Source: Candidatus Bathyarchaeota archaeon
GTDB lineage: Archaea; Thermoproteota; Bathyarchaeia; RBG-16-48-13; JAGMEO01
Assembly (NCBI GenBank): GCA_023128135.1
Contig: JAGMEO010000001.1
Span: 1-29,955, forward strand
Direction: 5' to 3'
DNA length: 29,955 bases
This document shows, piece after piece, positions 17,413 through 25,417 of this stretch (its first letter is position 1; each line of letters opens with the position of its first letter). A program made the translations under genes and the position numbers. The notes under the pieces were generated by a model. That model searched no databases and was not told where the DNA came from. It worked only from the letters and a program-made list of their open reading frames with translations.

Positions 17413-17514
17413 TGGCGCCGGGAAAGGGATTTGAACCCCTGAGATCCCAAAGGATCACAGACTCCCCTGATTTTTTCTCAAGGCCTGCGCTTTTATCCAC
17501 TCAGCCATCCCGGC
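17413..17514 (-). tRNA. tRNA-Ser(UGA) with a 13-nt intron
   Basis: Class II tRNA. Acceptor GCCGGGA/TCCCGGC, discriminator G, encoded CCA. Anticodon stem CAGGC/GTCTG, long variable arm GATCC/GGATC, T-arm AGGGG-TTCAAAT-CCCTT. Loop CTTGAGA gives UGA after removal of 13 nt at 17464-17476 (site 37/38). The central helix is CTTG/CAGG with bulges AGA and GGA and no inner helix. The mature body is 86 nt, the same as the tRNA-Ser(GGA) at 19.6 kb. Confidence 0.94.
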
Positions 17515-17591
17515 ATTATTAGAATGAAGCAAATCGTATTGAATAAATACTTTTTTGTCTTTCATCTCTACTTGAAGTATGGAGTTAAACC

Positions 17592-17831
17592 TTGTTGCAA
17601 TTTGATTTTCTTGAACACACCGCAGATGCCTATATTGCAGCTTATGGAAGAACCTTGGATGAAGCGTTTGAAAACGCGGCTTTAGCTATGTTCGAGATCA
17701 TAACTGATATAAAAACAATAAGACCGGGATTTCAAACCTTCGTTGTTCTTGTTTTTTATCAAAAGAGTTTTAAACCTCCAATAATACATGAGGTTCCAAT
17801 ATTTTATTCTTGTAGTTTAGGGTATCTGTAG
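17592..17831 (+). pseudogene. Truncated archease
   Basis: The first 42 or so residues, FDFLEHTADAYIAAYGRT and LDEAFENAALAMFEIITD, match the N-terminus of archease, the small protein that activates the tRNA ligase RtcB. Archease is normally about 140 residues. Here the frame continues from about residue 43 with unrelated sequence and stops at 79. The remaining family sequence is not found in the 100 nt before S11. The TTG start at 17592 has GGAG at 17581. I call it a 3'-truncated remnant; an intact archease may exist elsewhere in the genome. Confidence 0.78.
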
Positions 17832-17937
17832 GTCCCCATTTCAGAAAATTAGTTTGTGAAATACACAAACATTTTTGTTTAATAGTGTTTCTCAAGTTTA
17901 AATTTGTAAGATAAACAGAAAATTTTGCGTTTTTTTA

Positions 17938-18333
17938 TTATACTCTGCGTCCTCTGCGCCCCCCAGGTCTTCTAGTTCCATCGTGAGGTACAGGCGTTAA
18001 ATCTTCTATTCGTCCAATTCTCAACCCTGATCTTGCAAGAGCTCGTATTGCTGCTTGAGCTCCTTGACCAGGAGTTTTTGATCCTTGTCCACCAGGGGCG
18101 CGAACTTGTATGTGTATTGCATTTATTCCTTTATCTTTAGCTTTCTGAGCAGCGTTTGAGGCTGCCTGCATTGCAGCATAAGGGCTTGATTCGTATCGAT
18201 CTTGTTTCACAAACATTCCACCCGTACACATGGCTATGGTTTCTGCGCCTGTTAAATCTGTTATGTGTACTAACGTGTTATTGTATGATGAGTATATCTT
18301 TGCTAATGCCCATCGGTCTTTTGTTTTGCTCAT
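17938..18333 (-). CDS. rps11: Ribosomal protein S11 (uS11)
   Basis: 131 residues: [60 protein letters not shown], and the basic tail [14 protein letters not shown]. Platform protein of the small subunit. It is the last gene of the minus-strand operon here. In many archaea rpoD, L18e and L13 follow, but downstream of this S11 there is only the archease fragment. Confidence 0.97.
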   Translation of the reverse strand: MSKTKDRWALAKIYSSYNNTLVHITDLTGAETIAMCTGGMFVKQDRYESSPYAAMQAASNAAQKAKDKGINAIHIQVRAPGGQGSKTPGQGAQAAIRALARSGLRIGRIEDLTPVPHDGTRRPGGRRGRRV

Positions 18334-18411
18334 TATTATATCACTTTTGTTTAGTCGAATTGAGATCAGTTTGTCTTAATTTTTCTTATATAACTAGGAG
18401 TGGGTACCTTT

Positions 18412-18951
18412 TCAACTCTTAGGTACCGATGAATTTGTAAGTGCCTTCTGTATTGGGTGATCTGGTGTGGCAATGGTGCTTGTTGGTGCATATGTTAAAG
18501 TGGGTTCGTCGTCTCTTTTGACGATGTAACTTGGAAAAATAATTCTTTTTCCTTTGATAGCTATGTGTCCATGTACAATCATCTGCCTCGCCTGATGTGG
18601 TGTTTTGGCTAATCTCTGTCTGAAAACGATCATCTGAAGCCTTCTTTCTAGAAAATCTTTAATGGTTAAATCAAGTACATCAGCTAAACTTGAATTTGCA
18701 GAGATGAGACCAACAGAGAAAAGTTTTGAAAGAAGTTGTTTTTCAGCTTTACTTCGTTCTTTTCTTGTCTTTCCTTGCAGTTTTCTAGCCATAGCTCTGT
18801 ATTTTGAAAGTTTTGTATGGTGACGCCATAATTCTCGTTTATTTCTAAGTCCATAATCACCAAGAAGTCTTAGTTCAGTCTCAAGATTATCTTTTGACCA
18901 AGGATACTTTGGTGTCTCAAACTTCTTTCTTTGCCTTTTCGGGTCTCCCAT
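18412..18951 (-). CDS. rps4: Ribosomal protein S4 (uS4)
   Basis: 179-residue archaeal S4: KKFETPKYPWSKDNLETELR, the S4 RNA-binding domain FLERRLQMIVFRQRLAKTPH followed by QARQMIVHGHIAIKGKRI, and VNxPSY-like FPSYIVKRDDEPTLTY. A primary binder of 16S rRNA. It lies 9 nt downstream of S13. Confidence 0.97.
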   Translation of the reverse strand: MGDPKRQRKKFETPKYPWSKDNLETELRLLGDYGLRNKRELWRHHTKLSKYRAMARKLQGKTRKERSKAEKQLLSKLFSVGLISANSSLADVLDLTIKDFLERRLQMIVFRQRLAKTPHQARQMIVHGHIAIKGKRIIFPSYIVKRDDEPTLTYAPTSTIATPDHPIQKALTNSSVPKS

Positions 18952-18960
18952 GTCAATAAC

Positions 18961-19437
18961 CTACTTTTTTTCTGCTCTCTTCATTGCAATGATACGTTTC
19001 TTCTTTACTCCTACCACTCTTCCTGTTCTTCCAGTGGTTTTAGTCCTCTGTCCTCTAACTTTTAAACCTAACGAGTGGCGAATGCCTTTCCTAGTTTTTA
19101 TTTTCTTCATAAAGTCAATGTTAGCCTTAACTCGGAGAACTAAATCAGAGCCTATTAGATGAGTGTTTTCTCCAGTTTGAAATTCTCTTCGATAATTTAA
19201 AAGCCAATGTGGTATTCCATGCTTGACAGGATCTTTAAGTACCTGCTCAATTTTATTCACGTCTTCATCGTTAATGTGACCAATTCTAATGTCAGGATCC
19301 GAATTTGTGATTTTAATAATCGCGTTGGCAACGTTAATGTTCACTCCCTTAATCTTTGCTAATGCAAAGCCCAATTTCTGAGAGCCGTCTAGATCAGTAC
19401 CATGGATCCTTACAATGTGACGGAGTTCTTTAGACAT
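18961..19437 (-). CDS. rps13: Ribosomal protein S13 (uS13)
   Basis: Family signatures are LRHIVRIHGTDLDGSQKLGF, ALAKIKGVNINVANAI, PHWLLNYRREFQTGENTHLI and RHSLGLKVRGQRTKTTGRTG. ATG 19437 (158 residues) matches the usual family start and has GGTGA 4 nt upstream. An in-frame ATG at 19452 adds MSGEK and lies about 26 nt from a strong TATA box, so a leaderless start there is also possible. It is the first gene of the S13-S4-S11 block. Confidence 0.95.
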   Translation of the reverse strand: MSKELRHIVRIHGTDLDGSQKLGFALAKIKGVNINVANAIIKITNSDPDIRIGHINDEDVNKIEQVLKDPVKHGIPHWLLNYRREFQTGENTHLIGSDLVLRVKANIDFMKKIKTRKGIRHSLGLKVRGQRTKTTGRTGRVVGVKKKRIIAMKRAEKK

Positions 19438-19477
19438 TTTTTCACCGCTCATTTTTATAATCGAGAATTTTGGATTC

Positions 19478-19485
19478 TATATAAA
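19478..19485 (-). promoter_or_regulatory. Candidate TATA box for the S13-S4-S11 operon
   Basis: TTTATATA on the minus strand, centred about 30 nt before ATG 19452. With the usual archaeal spacing, transcription would start within a few bases of that ATG. It lies between tRNA-Ser(GGA) and S13. Confidence 0.6.
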
Positions 19486-19619
19486 TCTTTATCATCTATA
19501 AATTTACGAAGTTGTGTCTTAAATGATTTAAATATGATGTTATTGTGGCGCCGGGGAGGGGATTTGAACCCCTGTGACCCTGAAGGATCACAGGCTACCT
19601 GGTGTTTTTGTTTCCAGGC

Positions 19620-19641
19620 TTTCGCTGTCAATTGGTGACAA
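19620..19641 (-). other. Non-canonical intron in the tRNA-Ser(GGA) 5' anticodon stem, 22 nt
   Basis: Located at 29/30, the same site as in tRNA-Arg(UCG). The inner helix is TGTCA/TGACA with a CCAAT loop. The central helix is only 3 bp (CGC/GCG), so this is a relaxed BHB. Splicing joins CAG to GC. Confidence 0.82.
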
Positions 19642-19656
19642 CTGCGCCATACCAGA

Positions 19657-19684
19657 TTGCCCTTTCATCATCAAGTGACGAAAT
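19657..19684 (-). other. Non-canonical BHB intron in the tRNA-Ser(GGA) D-loop, 28 nt
   Basis: Located at about position 15/16. The central helix is GCCT/GGGC (one G-U), the bulges are AGA and AAT, and a 7-bp inner helix TTTCGTC/GATGAAA follows directly. Cuts AG^A and AA^T rejoin GCCTAG to TCTGG, restoring the G18-G19 D-loop. Confidence 0.92.
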
Positions 19685-19724
19685 CTAGGCGACCCCGGCT
19701 GTAAAGTTTTATAATTTCTAATCT

Positions 19725-20749
19725 TTAAACTTCCTTTTGCTTTTTTCTCCAAAGACGTGGATAAGTGCCAATTGGCATTATCACTCTTTCAATTTTTGCA
19801 GCTATACCATGATCTTCTTTCATCATTTGTTCGCTTGACATCATTGATCTTGCTAAAGCAATCAATTCTTCCTTTTGTGTAAAGATTCCAACAATATTTT
19901 GAGGTTTAATTCTTGAGTGTAATTTTAATACGCCTGGGAGAGCAAGACCAGCACCATGGCAAAGTGCATCTACCGCAGAATCGCGAACAAAAATTTTTGG
20001 GGTTAATTGAAATGCGTTTTCAACAGGTTGCACGATCTTCCTGATATAAGATTCGTCTTCTTTTTCTTCCCATAACGAGTAAGCGTAGTTTACATCGTAG
20101 AGGGTTACAAGGCTATCATCTTCTTTAAATGGGCCAGCCTGTGTCCTTCTAAGCTCAACCATATGAGCTCCAGAACCTATTACTTCTCCAATGTCAAAGC
20201 ATAGTTTTCTAATATATGTACCGGCTTGACATCCAACCCTGAAGAGGATATAATTATCTTTAAGTTCCAAGTTTTTTATGTAGTAAATTTTTCTCTTTCT
20301 AAGAACTCTTTTAACAGAGGAACGTAATGGTGGTCTCTGATAGATTTCTCCAACAAATTCATCCACAGTTTTTCTAATTTTTTTTTCCTGTATACTAGTA
20401 TGGAGACGCATGACACATACATATTCTTTCCCTGTTGTAAGAAGTATTCTCATGATTTTTGTAGCGTTTTTTAAAGTAATTGGTAGAACGCCTGTTACCT
20501 TTGGGTTTCCCCGGTTTAAGCCTCTAGGGTTCCTCCGTGTCCAGCACGTTCAATTTTTAAAATACGCTTAACCCACGCTACTACCTCATGACTTGTTGGT
20601 CCTGGCGGCTTATCTAAGTTAATGATTCCATTACGTAGATAATTTTGAATTGGTCTTTTTTCAGGGAAGCAGCCATATGTTAGATTTGTGCCTTCTTCAG
20701 ATTTAACAAGTATCTTTGACTTAACTGTCCATGGGATTAAAATATTCAA
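19725..20749 (-). CDS. cbf5: H/ACA RNP pseudouridine synthase Cbf5, interrupted by a 17-nt intron
   Basis: The catalytic subunit of archaeal H/ACA guide RNPs; it makes pseudouridine in rRNA (and can act on tRNA U55). The DNA shows two frames: exon 1 (20749-20524) ends GHGGTL, and exon 2 (20506-19725) begins [20 protein letters not shown]. Joining them without the 17 nt at 20507-20523 gives GHGGTLDPKVTG, the TruB-family catalytic motif with its Asp, and a 335-residue protein of normal length. A PUA domain follows ([20 protein letters not shown] and [13 protein letters not shown]). The start is TTG 20749, with GGAGG 9 nt upstream inside the L14e end. Unspliced, translation stops two codons after GGTL. 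Confidence 0.93.
20507..20523 (-). other. BHB pre-mRNA intron in cbf5, 17 nt
   Basis: The intron reads AGGCTTAAACCGGGGAA on the coding strand. The exon CCCT pairs with intron GGGG as the central helix, with bulges AGA and AAA; cuts AG^A and AA^A give CTA-GAC-CCA. The intron thus splits the catalytic Asp codon after its first base. The inner helix is only GG/CC. BHB introns in cbf5 are known from Crenarchaeota. Confidence 0.88.
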
Positions 20750-20753
20750 TTGT

Positions 20754-21077
20754 TTAACCTCCTTTTTTTACTGTGTCCTTCTTTCTTGATTTTTTTACTG
20801 TCTTTTTGCCCTTTTTAGTTAAGGGTTTTTTTGGTTTGATTTCACCCTTCATTTTCTTTAGGATTTCATTGTCTGAAGCGCCTTTCTTGATCTTAATCTT
20901 CTCTTCTGTTGGTTTGATATGTCGAATGTTTACTCTTCTTCGCTTGATACCTGTCAGTTTCTTTGGGCCTGTAACAAGTACAAACGATTTATCAATAATA
21001 TCTACTATGACACACTGCTTACCCGCTTCCCTTCCCGTATTCTTAACACAGAGTCGTCCAACTTCAATTGCTGGCAT
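20754..21077 (-). CDS. rpl14e: Ribosomal protein L14e (eL14)
   Basis: 107 residues. [20 protein letters not shown], then [20 protein letters not shown], is the KOW-type L14e core; the last 40 residues are a Lys-rich tail. ATG 21077 matches the family start (MPAIEVGR) and has GGTGA 7 nt upstream; the in-frame ATG at 21083 is too close to that site. It starts 2 nt after the cmk stop. The neighbours cmk and cbf5 are the usual ones for this gene. Confidence 0.94.
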   Translation of the reverse strand: MPAIEVGRLCVKNTGREAGKQCVIVDIIDKSFVLVTGPKKLTGIKRRRVNIRHIKPTEEKIKIKKGASDNEILKKMKGEIKPKKPLTKKGKKTVKKSRKKDTVKKGG

Positions 21078-21079
21078 TA

Positions 21080-21628
21080 TCATTTCACCATATTATTTGA
21101 TAGATATTCCTGAATAAATATACTAATGCATTTTATGTTTGATTCTAAAGACATCAGGCTTGTGTTTATTATGAGGTCGTAAATGGAAATGTCGTTGAGG
21201 TTTACATCATATAGTTTTTTAAACCTTTTTCTCTCTGCTTTTTCACGAAACAGTGTAATTTTTTCAGCTTCTTTATAGGTTATTCCATCACGTTTTGCTA
21301 TTCTTTCGATTCTGATCTCATCTGGTGACTTTAAATATATCTTGATGTTTGCATAAGATTTTGCCATCCAGCCTGCTAAAGCACCGTCTATAATTGTTGA
21401 CCCTTTTTTAGCCTCTTTCTTGGTTCGTTCATCAATAAGCAGATCAACTTCATTACTTTTTTCTGCAATTAGAGTTAAATCTTTTACAGCAATGCCTTTG
21501 TCTTTAGCTATCTTACGGAAAAACTGTCCCGCTGATATATGTCGCAAGCCAAACTCTTTTGAAAGCGCCTTAGCATAAGTTGACTTACCTGTTCCATGTA
21601 ATCCACTAACAGTTATAACCAAATGCAC
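21080..21628 (-). CDS. cmk: Cytidylate kinase (archaeal type)
   Basis: 182 residues. The P-loop is GLHGTGKS (9-16), followed by [20 protein letters not shown] and [27 protein letters not shown] is lid-like. It phosphorylates CMP or dCMP with ATP. The GTG start has GGTGA 7 nt upstream. In many archaea L34e lies between the DUF106 gene and cmk; here it is absent. Confidence 0.93.
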   Translation of the reverse strand: MHLVITVSGLHGTGKSTYAKALSKEFGLRHISAGQFFRKIAKDKGIAVKDLTLIAEKSNEVDLLIDERTKKEAKKGSTIIDGALAGWMAKSYANIKIYLKSPDEIRIERIAKRDGITYKEAEKITLFREKAERKRFKKLYDVNLNDISIYDLIINTSLMSLESNIKCISIFIQEYLSNNMVK

Positions 21629-21712
21629 TTGGCGGTCACCTTGAATAATTATACTGTGAAAGTTACATAAAATTGAACATGTTTTCTTTTAAGTTGTAAA
21701 TGTTAATTTCCT

Positions 21713-22288
21713 TTATCTGAATCGCTTTTTTTTCTTCCTGATTTTTTTTGGTTGACTCTTAACCTTCGAAGGTTCTTCATCCATTTCAAATGTTACTCCA
21801 AAAAAGCGATTAAATACACTAAAAACTGCAAAATAGCAGATAAGATACCAAGTAGAGAAGGGAAGTTGTTTGGGCAACAATATTGGAAACTCGAACGGTA
21901 GTATTGCAACAAAATTTGGATCAGATGATCCGTATATTGCATTTAAGCTCATGAAAATTGCCATGAACGGGAACATGAGCAGCAGTGAGGTTTTCATTTT
22001 TTGTTTTGCTACGATTGACTGGATCCTATTTATTCTCGGTTCTTTTCTCTCCAGTTTTATTATAGCTTGTTTATCTTTCCTTTTTTTTGCTGCATTCAAA
22101 TTATTCATATGTTGTCTGACTTCAATCTCATAATTACGAAGCTGATTGACGTCTGTAAACAATCTGTTTGTAGTTATCGTAATTAAGTTAAGACTTACTG
22201 CTACGGCTAATACGAAAAGGGTTGAGTTTGGCATTGTTAGAACTGGCGAGAGAATTGAAGTTATCCATTCAATAATGCCGTCAAACAT
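21713..22288 (-). CDS. DUF106 / EMC3-TMCO1-type membrane insertase, archaeal YidC-like
   Basis: 191 residues. A hydrophobic segment at about 20-40 precedes a charged, probably coiled-coil stretch (about 45-95, RNYEIEVRQHMNNLNAAKKR) and two further membrane segments (about 100-118 and 145-165). The tail is Lys/Arg-rich. This matches the DUF106 family, related to YidC/Oxa1 and to eukaryotic Get1/EMC3/TMCO1. It probably helps insert membrane proteins next to SecY, whose gene is two upstream. It starts 2 nt after the adk stop. Confidence 0.88.
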   Translation of the reverse strand: MFDGIIEWITSILSPVLTMPNSTLFVLAVAVSLNLITITTNRLFTDVNQLRNYEIEVRQHMNNLNAAKKRKDKQAIIKLERKEPRINRIQSIVAKQKMKTSLLLMFPFMAIFMSLNAIYGSSDPNFVAILPFEFPILLPKQLPFSTWYLICYFAVFSVFNRFFGVTFEMDEEPSKVKSQPKKIRKKKKRFR

Positions 22289-22290
22289 GA

Positions 22291-22887
22291 TTATTCACGG
22301 TCTAGAAGTTTTATTATATTTAATATTTCCTTAGCGACTTTAAGCTGTTCTCCTTGTGGATTTTTCAGGATTATAACGGGAGCTCCAGTTAAAGTAGAAC
22401 ACGAAGCGGCTACAAATCTTGAAAACGCCAACTCTTCCTTAATTTCTTTAGTTAAGACTTGGTTTCTTGTTCTCGTCTTGTCTTTAGTCCGTCTTGAAAG
22501 AATTTCTTCTGGCTCAGTCTCAATTAAAAAAAGAAGATTAGGTCTCAATTTTTCTAAAACAGTTAACGGTAAACCAGGCCAATAGCCATTACCAGTTTTA
22601 ACGATCATATGTGTGTCTATTATCATAATGCCAACATTTGAGCTTCTATTTACTATTTCAATTGCTGCGTTTGCTTGAAGTCTTTGCTGTATATTTAATG
22701 GTACTTGCCTTAACATATCTCTTTCAATTTTCAAACCTTCAAGTTTAGCAACTTCTAGCATTATGAAACCATAATTAAATACTTGTAGCTTCTTTTTTTC
22801 CGGTTCAACAAGTTTGCTGAGTTCATTTAGAACTGTGGTTTTTCCAACGCCTGGAATACCCGTTACAATTATTGTTTTTTGCTTCAT
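22291..22887 (-). CDS. adkA: Adenylate kinase, archaeal AdkA
   Basis: 198 residues. The P-loop is GIPGVGKT (10-17), followed by FNYGFIMLEVAKLEG, IIDTHMIVKTGNGYWPGLP and ETEPEEILSRRTKDKTRTR. This is the archaeal AdkA type rather than the bacterial Adk type. Reaction: AMP plus ATP to two ADP. The ATG start has AGGTTATT upstream. It lies 9 nt downstream of secY, a common archaeal pair. Confidence 0.95.
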   Translation of the reverse strand: MKQKTIIVTGIPGVGKTTVLNELSKLVEPEKKKLQVFNYGFIMLEVAKLEGLKIERDMLRQVPLNIQQRLQANAAIEIVNRSSNVGIMIIDTHMIVKTGNGYWPGLPLTVLEKLRPNLLFLIETEPEEILSRRTKDKTRTRNQVLTKEIKEELAFSRFVAASCSTLTGAPVIILKNPQGEQLKVAKEILNIIKLLDRE

Positions 22888-22896
22888 TAGAATAAC

Positions 22897-24309
22897 CTAA
22901 CCCATGACTCGCCCGAGTATTGGGTACATCTCAACCATTTGTTCTTGAGCAAGTTGTTGATATAGTTGGTACAGTATCCCTACTGCAAGGAGGGCTCCCA
23001 TTCCAGTTCCAAATACTCCAAAAAAATCTGCGAGTGAAGCAACTATTGATACAATTAATCCTCCCAAAAGTGCAAGAGTAGGGATGTATCTGTTCAAAAG
23101 CTGTTGAAGAGGTTTATAGGCCCTTCTAAAACCAGGTACATGCATACCTGAATCCATGAGTTGTTTTGCAACGCTTCCAGAGTCAAGTCCTCCAACTTCA
23201 AGCCACATTCTAGCGAACATTATTCCCATGACAGCCATGAGTCCAACATAGATTAAAGCCCTAACAGGATCAGTTATTAAGGTATTAAAGTTCCTTGGGG
23301 GGATTACATAGTAAACTAGCCCACCAATTGGTTCTCGACTGGTTGCGTTATATGTTCCGATTAAATTTAACAAAAAGTTCTGGTTGTTCTGGTTAAAGTT
23401 CGACCATATTATTTGAGAGAAAAGATAGATGTTGGCGAAGAGAGCTGAAGAGAGAATTACAGGAATATTTGAGACATATAAAAGTTTCACTGGGTACTTA
23501 GCTCTATAACCTCTGAACCGTGCGTGGGCAATGGGTATCTCGACTCTAATACCTTCCAGATAGATCACAATTATAAAGACAATTACAGTCGCAATAAACC
23601 CTATCATGTCTGGAAGATTTTCTGATCTATAAAGTGCTGCCCATAATCCCGCGCCATTTAATAAAGATTGAATGAAAGCAAGAAAGGCTCCCAAAAATTT
23701 TCCATCTGGCATAGGACCTAAAGGTGCTAAACAACTCCACCAAATTTTTTGTGCCACTCCAGCTATTATAAAGAGACTTATCCCGCTTCCTATACCCCAT
23801 CCTTTCTGAACTAATTCATCTAAGAGCATGAGGATCAAGCCTACAGCGATGAGCTGGAGAAATATTATAGCAGCGGCTTCAATGGTAATGGGTCCGTATG
23901 CACCTCCAATTATGTAGACTGTTGCAGTGAAAACGGTCATGATGATAGTGAAGAATTTGGTCACACTTGTGAAAAGAGTTCTATCTTCGCTATTTCCAAA
24001 GTCAACAGATATTATTCCAGATCCAGCGAGAAGTTGTAATATAAGACCAGCTGTAACGATTGGACCAATTCCTAGTTCCATTAATGTGCCACGGTTTGAG
24101 GCAAATATTACTCTGAGATATTGGAATGGATCGACTCCTTGACCGCTTGTAATGCCAAAGAGGGGTATTTCACTCATCAGTAAATATACGACTAAAACAA
24201 GAGCGGTCCAGAGAAGTTTTTCTCCTAAATTAACTCTTCTATCAGACTTGCTGACCTCGGGCATGAAAGTTGCTATTGGTTTGAAAAATGTAAGAAAACG
24301 TCCTGGCAA
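22897..24309 (-). CDS. secY: Protein translocase subunit SecY
   Basis: 470 residues with about ten membrane segments, forming the protein-conducting channel. Landmarks: LMSEIPLFGI (first helix and plug), ELGIGPIVTAGLILQLLAG, GWGIGSGISLFIIAGVAQKI, RGYRAKYPVKLLYVSNIPVI and the cytosolic loop GFRRAYKPLQQLLNRYIPTL. The TTG start is preceded by GAGG about 10 nt upstream. It follows L15, as in bacteria and archaea. Confidence 0.97.
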   Translation of the reverse strand: MPGRFLTFFKPIATFMPEVSKSDRRVNLGEKLLWTALVLVVYLLMSEIPLFGITSGQGVDPFQYLRVIFASNRGTLMELGIGPIVTAGLILQLLAGSGIISVDFGNSEDRTLFTSVTKFFTIIMTVFTATVYIIGGAYGPITIEAAAIIFLQLIAVGLILMLLDELVQKGWGIGSGISLFIIAGVAQKIWWSCLAPLGPMPDGKFLGAFLAFIQSLLNGAGLWAALYRSENLPDMIGFIATVIVFIIVIYLEGIRVEIPIAHARFRGYRAKYPVKLLYVSNIPVILSSALFANIYLFSQIIWSNFNQNNQNFLLNLIGTYNATSREPIGGLVYYVIPPRNFNTLITDPVRALIYVGLMAVMGIMFARMWLEVGGLDSGSVAKQLMDSGMHVPGFRRAYKPLQQLLNRYIPTLALLGGLIVSIVASLADFFGVFGTGMGALLAVGILYQLYQQLAQEQMVEMYPILGRVMG

Positions 24310-24322
24310 CTATAATCTACCT

Positions 24323-24763
24323 CTAAGTTTTTTTTAAACTTAAAATTTTTCCGCCTGCTCCTTCCACCTTCTCTACTGCTTTTTTGGAATGTTCTTTGAC
24401 TTTAATGATAAGTGGTTTAGTAATTTGACCAGTTCCCAAAAGTTTGTCGTATCCTAGGCTATTGAGATTTACCATACTCTTCTTTTCTTTTTGTTTAGAC
24501 AACTCTTCGTTAAACAATTGATCTGTAATCTCATCCAGTTCTCCAACATTAATTGTTCTGATTGAAGATTTCGTTACGGGATGAAACCCATGTTTCCCAA
24601 AATAGTCAGGTTCATACTTCACCACATAAGTCCATTTATGCTTACCACGCCCTGCTTTACCCTTACCCCCCCTGCTACCTCCTGCTCTATGTTGTCCTAC
24701 CTGTCCCCATCCATGAGTTCTTGATCCCCGCTGCTTTCTTATTTTTCTTTTACTATGTGGCAT
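24323..24763 (-). CDS. rpl15: Ribosomal protein L15 (uL15)
   Basis: 146 residues from ATG 24763, the usual MPxxxRKxRKxRG start (MPHSKRKIRKQRGSRTHGWG). The Gly/Arg-rich segment GGSRGGKGKAGRGKHKW follows and the C-terminal VEKVEGAGGKILSLKK is typical. An in-frame ATG at 24769 (ATGATAATG) is an alternative. The preceding 160 nt up to L30 is AT-rich and gene-free, so an internal promoter is possible. Confidence 0.95.
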   Translation of the reverse strand: MPHSKRKIRKQRGSRTHGWGQVGQHRAGGSRGGKGKAGRGKHKWTYVVKYEPDYFGKHGFHPVTKSSIRTINVGELDEITDQLFNEELSKQKEKKSMVNLNSLGYDKLLGTGQITKPLIIKVKEHSKKAVEKVEGAGGKILSLKKT

Positions 24764-24931
24764 TATCATTCCCTTTTTTCATTGGTACAATAAACTATCT
24801 CAGTGGACATATTTCTGTTTAAACTATCTTTTACTAAGTTGTTTTCTTTTGACCTTTAAACTTCTTTCTTATAAAATGCGCGGATTAGATGATAGGTGGA
24901 AAAGAATTTTTTAAAGAGCATGTTTTTTGGA

Positions 24932-25411
24932 TTAACCCATCTTTTCTATAAGTTCGTTAATGTCTTCTCCTCTGTATCCAAGCTGTCCTGTTGGGTAAGC
25001 TTTCTTAACAGGACCACGAAAGCCACCTTTTGGTGGATGTAAACGAAAGACTGGTTTCAATCCTAGATTCTGAAGGTTGGTTTCTAAATTGTAAATAGCC
25101 TTTGCTAATTCACTTATAGACTTGTATCCAAGTTTTTCCTTCACATAGTTATCATTTAATCTCATATTTCCTATTGTTCTCCCCCTCTTTTTCAGAAGAC
25201 GTTCAACACTTTCTAGTGTAACCTCTCCCCACGTCGCATAGTCCTTAATTTTCTTAAACATTCCCAGTTTTGAAGGTTCATTAGACATGAGTATTGCATG
25301 GTTCTTTTTATGTAGACGTAAAAGCTTCAATGTATCTTCAATTTCACCACGAATTGTAACCCTGCCTCTTAAACGTAAAACAGCCATAAGTTTACTTGTT
25401 TTTTTTCCCAA
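24932..25411 (-). CDS. rpl30: Ribosomal protein L30 (uL30)
   Basis: 159-residue archaeal-length L30: LMAVLRLRGRVTIRGEIEDT, LRLHKKNHAILMSNEPSKLG and FRLHPPKGGFRGPVKKAYPT. The TTG start has GGTGATC just upstream, at the end of the S5 gene. It is in the canonical L18-S5-L30-L15 order. Confidence 0.96.
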   Translation of the reverse strand: MGKKTSKLMAVLRLRGRVTIRGEIEDTLKLLRLHKKNHAILMSNEPSKLGMFKKIKDYATWGEVTLESVERLLKKRGRTIGNMRLNDNYVKEKLGYKSISELAKAIYNLETNLQNLGLKPVFRLHPPKGGFRGPVKKAYPTGQLGYRGEDINELIEKMG

Positions 25412-25417
25412 AACTGA

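Larger units (their letters stand above)
19546..19699 (-). tRNA. tRNA-Ser(GGA) with three introns
   Basis: Class II tRNA. Acceptor GCCGGGG/CCCCGGC, discriminator G, encoded CCA, T-arm AGGGG-TTCAAAT-CCCCT, long variable arm with TGTGA/TCACA. Removing 28 nt (19657-19684) restores the D-arm; 22 nt (19620-19641) at 29/30 restores anticodon strand CAGGC; 15 nt (19597-19611) at 37/38 restores loop CTGGAAA, anticodon GGA. The last intron has central helix CTGG/CCAG with bulges AAA and GTA. The mature body is 86 nt. It lies between cbf5 and S13 in the same direction as both. Confidence 0.93.

Noticed and set aside
19402..19638. A 78-residue plus-strand open frame.
   Set aside because: It is antisense to the S13 start and to tRNA-Ser(GGA).
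20516..20749. A separate short TruB-like protein plus a second, N-terminally truncated one at 19725-20453, i.e. a frameshifted cbf5 pseudogene.
   Set aside because: A 17-nt segment with exact BHB cut sites explains the break and restores the catalytic motif and full length, and the downstream frame is intact for about 260 residues.
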